Of a stretch of 64,000 bases of DNA, positions 59,329 to 64,000 are shown piece by piece. Every line of letters starts with the position of its first letter. The first letter of the stretch is position 1. A model generated the notes under the pieces. That model searched no databases and was not told the DNA's origin. It saw nothing but the letters and a program-made list of their open reading frames with translations. The position numbers and the translations under genes are program-made. Origin of the DNA: Streptomyces diastatochromogenes (lineage in GTDB: Bacteria; Actinomycetota; Actinomycetes; Streptomycetales; Streptomycetaceae); the NCBI RefSeq assembly GCF_002242805.1, contig NZ_MCGQ01000009.1:186001-250000 (forward strand), written 5' to 3'.

Positions 59329-59979
59329 TCAGTCGTTGGCGACCACGGGGTAGCGTGGCTCGTTCTCGGCCATCTGCCGGAGCGCGTCCTTGCGGTCACG
59401 CTTGGAGAGACGGTCGATGTACAGGTACCCGTACAGGTGGTCGGTCTCGTGCTGCAAACAGCGAGCGAAGTAGCCGGTGCCGCGGACCTTGATCGGGTTG
59501 CCCTTCTCGTCCTGGCCGGTGACCTCGGCGTAGTCGGGACGCGCGAGCGGCGCGTACGCGGTCGGCACGGACAGGCAGCCCTCGTTGCTGTCGTCGAGCC
59601 GGCGCCGGTCGGCGGGCAGGTCGACCAGCTTCGGGTTGCACACCACACCGACGTGCCGGACGCCCTCGTCGTCCATGCAGTCGTAGACGAAGACCTTCAG
59701 GTCGACACCGATCTGGTTGGCCGCGAGGCCCACGCCCTCGGCGGTGTGCTGGCTGGCGAACATGTCCGCGACCAGCTGGTCCAGCTCGGCACCGAACTCG
59801 GTGACGTCCTTGCACTCCTTGTGCAGGACCGGGTTGCCGACGACCGTGATCGGCCGCGAGGTGCCGCGCTCGCGCCAGGCGTTCTCGCGCTCCTCGCAGT
59901 CCTCCGTGTCGACGACATAGCCCTCGTCGTCGACGGGGAGCACGCCCGCGTGCTGCTGATCGGTGTCCTGCTGCGCCAT
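59329..59979 (-). CDS. def: Peptide deformylase
   Basis: 216 residues. The three PDF motifs are complete: [10 protein letters not shown] (82-91), EGCLSVP with Cys135, and QHETDHL with His177, Glu178 and His181, the metal ligands and catalytic Glu. It removes the formyl group from nascent proteins. An acidic N-terminal extension of about 40 residues ([19 protein letters not shown]) precedes the core, typical of one Streptomyces PDF type. It is the last gene of a minus-strand group with the TPR and HD proteins, 65 bp from the TPR gene. Several def genes are usual in streptomycetes. Confidence 0.95.
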   Translation of the reverse strand: MAQQDTDQQHAGVLPVDDEGYVVDTEDCEERENAWRERGTSRPITVVGNPVLHKECKDVTEFGAELDQLVADMFASQHTAEGVGLAANQIGVDLKVFVYDCMDDEGVRHVGVVCNPKLVDLPADRRRLDDSNEGCLSVPTAYAPLARPDYAEVTGQDEKGNPIKVRGTGYFARCLQHETDHLYGYLYIDRLSKRDRKDALRQMAENEPRYPVVAND

Positions 59980-60044
59980 GACCGACGTACGCCTTCCTCA
60001 GGAAAACAAGGGGTGAAGTTGCTGATACAGGGTACGGCGATCCC

Positions 60045-61025
60045 TCAGCAGACCTCTTCCAAGTCCCTCCAGTCCCGCGAATCGGGACTGTCCGCCACCC
60101 ACCCGTCCAGCAGCCCCCGCACGAGCGAAGCCGGCGCCGCGACGCCACACTCCCGCTCGGGAACCCACAGCTGCCCGTCCGTGCGATGCCCCAGCGGCCC
60201 GGGATGCCCGGGCTCACTGTGATCGTGCGGATCCAGATGCACTCCGTCACCCTCATCGGAAGGCATACGGGACTCCGAGCACATCCGGCACAGCAGCCGC
60301 ACCGAGGACGACCAGTCCTCCGCGGCGAACCCCGCGTCCGCGGCCAGCTGCTCCAGCGCGTCCCGGTCGGCCTCGGTGGCCGCCTCCAGCAGGACCACCC
60401 AGGTGGGGACGGGCGAGGGCGCCCACAGCTCGATCTCGTCGAAGACCGGGTAGGAGTGCCCGGCGGACGTCGTGCGCTCGCCGTGCGGGACGCCGTCGTG
60501 CAGGACGACCTCGCCCCAGCGCCGCCCGGACGAGGGAAGCGGGATGGACAGCACCTCGATGCGGGCCGGGTCCAGCCTGCGGCCCCACACCACCTCGGCC
60601 TCGCCCTCCGGGGAGAGCCGTACGGCCGCGCTGCCCAGCTCCATGCCGAGCGGCTCGCCGGAGGCGGCGGCGGCGCCGGGGACCCGCAGCCCGTACGCCT
60701 GCCAGGCGCGGCGGGCCAGCGGCCAGTCCTGCAGGGCGGTCGCGGCGATGCCCACGTTCCACCAGTCGGGGGCGCCGGTCTCCCGGTCCAGGAGGGCCAC
60801 GGCGCGCAGCCCGGCGGCGCGGGCCTGCTCCCAGTCGTGCCGGAACTTGTGCAGCAGGGCGAGGTTGAACCAGGACTCCGCGAGCCACGGTTCCAGGTCG
60901 GCGGCGCGCGTCAGCAGCTCGCCCGCGTCCTCGTACCGGCCGTCGCCGATGAGCGTGAACGCGCGGTCGGTGGCCTGCCGCCAGGAGGCGGAGGGCCGGT
61001 GCCGTCCCTTGCCGAAGATCCTCAC
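60045..61025 (-). CDS. Tetratricopeptide repeat protein
   Basis: 326 residues from a GTG at 61025; an ATG at 61130 is in frame, but the added segment is low in conservation and contains a WNWNW repeat. TPR-like helices occur in ASWRQATDRAFTLIGDGRYE, DAGELLTRAADLEPWLAESW and FNLALLHKFRHDWEQARAAG. The rest is a beta-rich domain (about 125-260) with VRLSPEGEAEVVWGRRLDPA, ending in a Cys-containing segment (LLCRMCSESRM). No membrane segment. A conserved Streptomyces protein of unknown role, probably in an operon with the HD genes and def. Confidence 0.82.
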   Translation of the reverse strand: MRIFGKGRHRPSASWRQATDRAFTLIGDGRYEDAGELLTRAADLEPWLAESWFNLALLHKFRHDWEQARAAGLRAVALLDRETGAPDWWNVGIAATALQDWPLARRAWQAYGLRVPGAAAASGEPLGMELGSAAVRLSPEGEAEVVWGRRLDPARIEVLSIPLPSSGRRWGEVVLHDGVPHGERTTSAGHSYPVFDEIELWAPSPVPTWVVLLEAATEADRDALEQLAADAGFAAEDWSSSVRLLCRMCSESRMPSDEGDGVHLDPHDHSEPGHPGPLGHRTDGQLWVPERECGVAAPASLVRGLLDGWVADSPDSRDWRDLEEVC

Positions 61026-61133
61026 GATTCCCGCCTGCCAGTTCCAGTTCCACGTGGGCTGGCTTGTGCCCCCGGACACCCTCTCCCTCGCATCCAACCA
61101 CGTACGCCGGGAAGGGCGCTCATTACCCATGGG

Positions 61134-62363
61134 TTACCCCGCCGCGGGCAGCGTCAGACAGTCCCTGGAGAGAACCCGGGCCAGCGACTCCACGACCTCG
61201 GGAGCGTAGTCTCCGGCGGTGGCCAGGCGCAGCTCCTCCAGGGCCCGGAGCGGCCCGTCGGGCCCGGCGTCCCGGGCCTTCTCCTCGTAGGCGTTGACGG
61301 CCCTGACGATCCGCGCGGCCAGCGGCTGCTCCCGGCAGGGGTCGGCCTGCCGCTCCACGACCACGGCGACGGCCGCGTCCACGCCGGTCTGCCGTACGAC
61401 GGCCCCGCCGAGCAGGGCGATGCGCCGCTGCTCCTCCCGGGGCAGGGCGGCGGTGGCGCCGGCCGGGACGGGGTCGACCAGGCTGAGCTGGCCGATGTCG
61501 TGCATGAGGGCCGCGTACTCCAGGACGGTCAGCCCGGGCCCCGAGAGGCCGAGGTCCCGGCCGACGGCCAGGCTGAGCGCGGCGACCCGGCGGGCGTGCC
61601 CCGTAGGGGTGTATCCGGCGATCTCGGTGGCCCGGGCGAGGGAGGCGATGGTCTGCCGGTAGGTGGCGCGCACGGCGGCGTAGCGGCGCACGGACAGCTG
61701 GGCGAGCAGCAGCGGCAGGCAGAACACCGGCAGCGCCCACAGGCCGACCACGGCGACCGCGAGCGCCATCACGGCGCCGGTCGAGCAGACGGCGGACCCG
61801 ATGCCGAGCAGCCCGCGCAGTTCGTCGCGCAGGAGCGGGCCGAAGGGCCAGTGGGTGCGGGAGTGGGCGAGGGCGGCGGCGAGGAGGGCGTCGCACAGGG
61901 CCGTGAGGACCAGGAGGGCGACCAGCAGCAGCGCGTAGGCGGCGCCGTTCCAGGACTCGAACGCGCCCTTGTTGTAGAGGGGTTGGAAGCAGACGGCGGC
62001 GAAGCCGACGCTCAGGACGCGGCGGGCGAGGTGGTCGAGGGTCGGGGTGCGTCCGCACCAGATGTGCGGGACGCCGCCGAGCAGGGAGGCGGCGAGGACG
62101 ATGGTGACGACCTGCGGTGCGTCGTGGTGGGTCGGGTGCCCCGCGTCGGCGCCCAGCAGGGCGTACGACAGTGATCCGGCGGTGCCCAGCGGCGCGGCCT
62201 GCCGCACCTGGGCTCCGCTCCACCGGGTCAGTTCGCCGACGGCTATGAGCACCCCGAAGGCGAGTCCGACGCCCCGGTCGGCTATGCCGGTCCACAGGGT
62301 GACGGCGAGGGAGGCGGCGGCCGTGAGGGCGGCGGAGGCGTGGATGAGCCGGAGGGCGGTCAT
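61134..62363 (-). CDS. Membrane protein with degenerate HD-GYP domain
   Basis: 409 residues from the ATG at 62363, overlapping the upstream HD-GYP gene by 4 bp. Several membrane helices fill the first 240 residues. A C-terminal HD domain keeps GYTPTGHARRVAALSLAVGR and EYAALMHDIGQL, but the HHExxDGxGYP motif of active HD-GYP enzymes is replaced by VVVERQADPC. It therefore probably lacks cyclic-di-GMP hydrolysis and may regulate its partner. Both proteins look like a duplicated pair that diverged. Confidence 0.85.
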   Translation of the reverse strand: MTALRLIHASAALTAAASLAVTLWTGIADRGVGLAFGVLIAVGELTRWSGAQVRQAAPLGTAGSLSYALLGADAGHPTHHDAPQVVTIVLAASLLGGVPHIWCGRTPTLDHLARRVLSVGFAAVCFQPLYNKGAFESWNGAAYALLLVALLVLTALCDALLAAALAHSRTHWPFGPLLRDELRGLLGIGSAVCSTGAVMALAVAVVGLWALPVFCLPLLLAQLSVRRYAAVRATYRQTIASLARATEIAGYTPTGHARRVAALSLAVGRDLGLSGPGLTVLEYAALMHDIGQLSLVDPVPAGATAALPREEQRRIALLGGAVVRQTGVDAAVAVVVERQADPCREQPLAARIVRAVNAYEEKARDAGPDGPLRALEELRLATAGDYAPEVVESLARVLSRDCLTLPAAG

Positions 62364-63703
62364 CGGGGTGCCCCGCTGGGGCTGCCGGTGACCGGCTGCT
62401 GGGCCGGGATCGGCTGCGCCGTCTCGTCGGCCGTGACGGCCGGGTGCCAGCCGTGGCGGCCGAGAGCCCGGGCGAGCGCCGTGACCATGCGCGGGTCGAA
62501 CTGGGTCCCGGCGCACCGCTCCAGCTCGGCGACCGCCACCTCGACCGGGCGGGCCCTGCTGTAGGAGCGGGTGGAGGTCATCGCGTCGAAGGCGTCGGCC
62601 ACGGCCACCACGCGGGCGCACTCGGGGATCTGACCGCCCGCCAGACCGTACGGGTAGCCGCTGCCGTCGAGCCGTTCGTGGTGGTGCAGGATCGCCGCGC
62701 GGGCTTCGCCGAGGAAGGAGATCCCGCGGACCATCTCGTGGCCGTACTCGGGATGCAGCTCGATGATCCGCCGCTCCTCGGGGGTCAGCGGGCCGTCCTT
62801 GCGCAGCAGCCGGGTGGGCACGCCGAGCTTGCCGACGTCGTGCAGGATGCCCGCGAAGCGCAGCACCTCGACGCGTTCGTCGTCCATGCCGAGTTCGCGG
62901 GCGATCATCACGGAGGCCTGGCCGACCCGCTCGCTGTGGCCGCGGGTGTAGCCGTCCTTGATGTCGACGGCCTGCACCAAGGCGCGGATGGTGGCCTGGT
63001 GGGCGGCCCGTTCCCGGTGGTACTGGGCGAAGACCCAGCAGGAGACGCACATCGGCAGCAGCACCAGCAGCGCGGCGACCGGCCCGTACCGGCTGCGCCA
63101 CAGCACGGCCATCATCAGCCCGGCGAGTCCGTGCACGGCGACCGGCGCGAGGGAGCGGGACAGCAGCCCGCGCCAGGCCCGGCGCAGGGGCACCCTCCCC
63201 CACTGCCTCAACGGCGTGGGGGGTGCCCCCACGCCCGCCGCGAGCATGCCGCCGTCCAGCGCGGTCAGCACCAGGCAGAAGGCGAGGACGGCCGCCCCGG
63301 CGGGCACGAGGGCGTAGGGGAAGTCGCAGCCCACGACGGCGTCCCGGCCGTCGAGCGCCCCGTGCACGTGGGCCGCGCCCCACACGGCGAGCGAGGGCTG
63401 CGCGGCCCGCCACACGCGGCGCAGCCACACGGGCCGCTCCTCGACTCGGGCGAGCAGGGCGGCCGGCACCGGCACGAGCGCGGCGGCGGACGGGGGCAGC
63501 AGGAACGCCCCGGCGAGCAGCACGGGGTAGAAGGTGCCGCCCAGACGGTGCCGTACGGCGTGCTCGCAGGCCGTGTACAGCGCGACGAGCGGGGCGAGGG
63601 ACCACCAGGGCGTGTGGGTGGCCGGCAGCGGCAGGACGCAGACCACGGCCAGCAGGGCGACGCAGGCCACATAGCCCCGTGCCCTCGCTGGAACCGCCTC
63701 CAT
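62360..63703 (-). CDS. Membrane HD-GYP phosphodiesterase
   Basis: 447 residues from the ATG at 63703 (GGGGAGGGG upstream). About six helices precede a full HD-GYP domain: VDIKDGYTRGHSERVGQASV, FAGILHDVGKLGVPTRLLRK, IELHPEYGHEMV, ILHHHERLDGSGYPYGLAGG and VVAVADAFDAMTSTRSY. This predicts cyclic-di-GMP hydrolysis to GMP at the membrane; Streptomyces development is governed by c-di-GMP through BldD. A palindromic repeat lies inside the coding sequence at 63187-63229. Confidence 0.92.
   Translation of the reverse strand: MEAVPARARGYVACVALLAVVCVLPLPATHTPWWSLAPLVALYTACEHAVRHRLGGTFYPVLLAGAFLLPPSAAALVPVPAALLARVEERPVWLRRVWRAAQPSLAVWGAAHVHGALDGRDAVVGCDFPYALVPAGAAVLAFCLVLTALDGGMLAAGVGAPPTPLRQWGRVPLRRAWRGLLSRSLAPVAVHGLAGLMMAVLWRSRYGPVAALLVLLPMCVSCWVFAQYHRERAAHQATIRALVQAVDIKDGYTRGHSERVGQASVMIARELGMDDERVEVLRFAGILHDVGKLGVPTRLLRKDGPLTPEERRIIELHPEYGHEMVRGISFLGEARAAILHHHERLDGSGYPYGLAGGQIPECARVVAVADAFDAMTSTRSYSRARPVEVAVAELERCAGTQFDPRMVTALARALGRHGWHPAVTADETAQPIPAQQPVTGSPSGAPR
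63187..63229. repeat. Palindromic repeat inside the HD-GYP gene
   Basis: GGGGCACCCTCCCCCAC is followed after 12 nt by GTGGGGGGTGCCCC, its near-exact inverted complement. The pattern resembles hairpin repeats usually found between Streptomyces genes. Here it is read in frame as part of a cytosolic loop (AGVGAPPTPLRQWGRVPLR). Confidence 0.7.
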
Positions 63704-63825
63704 CGCGCCCCTCCCCCGACCACGCCTGTCCGGGCTCGGAGCCTAGGGCGGGAATCGGGGGATCCGGGAGCTTATGACCCGAGGATTAGCACATTCGGGT
63801 GATGGCCGGTACGCAGCTCCGGTAC

Positions 63826-64000
63826 TCAGCTCTCCTGAGCCGTGGCGGTCACATCGTGTTCGGGCACGGTCTGGCCGGAGCGGATCAGGTCGATGCGCCC
63901 CATGACCTTGGCGCGCAGGTCGGCGGGCACGTCGTCATGGCCGCAGCACCGCTTGACCAGCTTCTTCACGGCCTGCTCCAAGCCGTACTTCTCCAGGCAC
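63826..64000 (-). CDS. rsrA: Mycothiol-system anti-sigma factor RsrA, C-terminal part
   Basis: The frame ends at 63826 and runs off the right edge, leaving the last 57 residues: (C)LEKYGLEQAVKKLVKRCCG, then a linker to VMGRIDLIRSGQ and a short tail. The first visible Cys corresponds to the last Cys of the HxxxCxxC redox zinc site, and the CC pair is characteristic of RsrA. RsrA holds SigR inactive until disulfide stress oxidises it. The sigR gene should lie just beyond the window. Confidence 0.88.
   Translation of the reverse strand, partial: CLEKYGLEQAVKKLVKRCCGHDDVPADLRAKVMGRIDLIRSGQTVPEHDVTATAQES

Overview
The window is high-GC DNA with strong third-position G/C bias, GTG/TTG starts, dense overlapping genes and many perfect hairpin terminators. 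The gene content is diagnostic for a Streptomyces chromosome core: sodN/sodX, sigH with its anti-sigma factor, wblE, dasR/nagB, nrdAB with a cobalamin riboswitch, epi-isozizaene synthase with CYP170A, and rsrA at the right edge. From memory the order resembles the S. coelicolor stretch from sigR/rsrA up to the malic enzyme region, with local insertions and losses. No tRNA, rRNA, CRISPR array, transposase or phage gene is visible.

Region by region. 1-5.7 kb: a conflict-type module on the minus strand (Trypco1-like protein, trypsin-like/VMAP-C protein, MoxR AAA+ ATPase, SAV_2336-type vWA protein cut by the left edge). 5.8-9.5 kb: DUF6104, a membrane protein, and a DUF4097-PadR operon behind a palindromic operator. 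9.5-15.3 kb: quinone-type oxidoreductase, malic enzyme, and a polar amino acid ABC transporter. 15.3-17.7 kb: methyltransferase, CGNR-type regulator, sodX and sodN. 17.8-23.1 kb: the most unusual part. Three related cassettes each carry a structured leader, a DUF5994 gene (one collapsed to an N-terminal remnant) and a small one-helix membrane protein. They flank an SPFH protein and a GNAT-AAA+ fusion. 23.1-25.6 kb: PiT phosphate transporter, small membrane protein and PPK2, with a PHO-box-like repeat upstream. 25.6-30 kb: small regulators and enzymes (AraC-type, two VOC proteins, DUF952, YciI, DHFR-like, TetR). 30-32.8 kb: family 2B encapsulin shell with a polyprenyl transferase as likely cargo. 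33-36.5 kb: amidase, PLP enzyme, Na+/H+ antiporter, UBP zinc finger. 36.7-42.1 kb: anti-sigma factor/SigH, diacylglycerol-kinase-like protein, WblE and a PdtaS-like kinase. 42.4-47.8 kb: TetR/SDR pair, nagB-dasR with several dre sites, DUF3311 and an SSS symporter. 47.8-51.5 kb: a large membrane-anchored STAND/NACHT-like NTPase. 51.6-56.6 kb: B12 riboswitch, nrdA, nrdB and an AraC/GlxA-type regulator. 56.6-59.1 kb: albaflavenone genes. 59.3-64 kb: peptide deformylase, a TPR protein, a degenerate/intact HD-GYP pair, and the rsrA C-terminus.

How the genes fit together: much of the window is stress and developmental physiology (SigH, WblE, SodN, RsrA, class Ia RNR switched off by B12, DasR-controlled aminosugar metabolism). 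Self/non-self or quality-control ATPase systems are interspersed (VMAP module, STAND NTPase, SPFH plus AAA+). The strongest candidate for something undescribed is the DUF5994 leader. It occurs three times, has covarying stems, and sits at a fixed 15-nt distance from the start codon.
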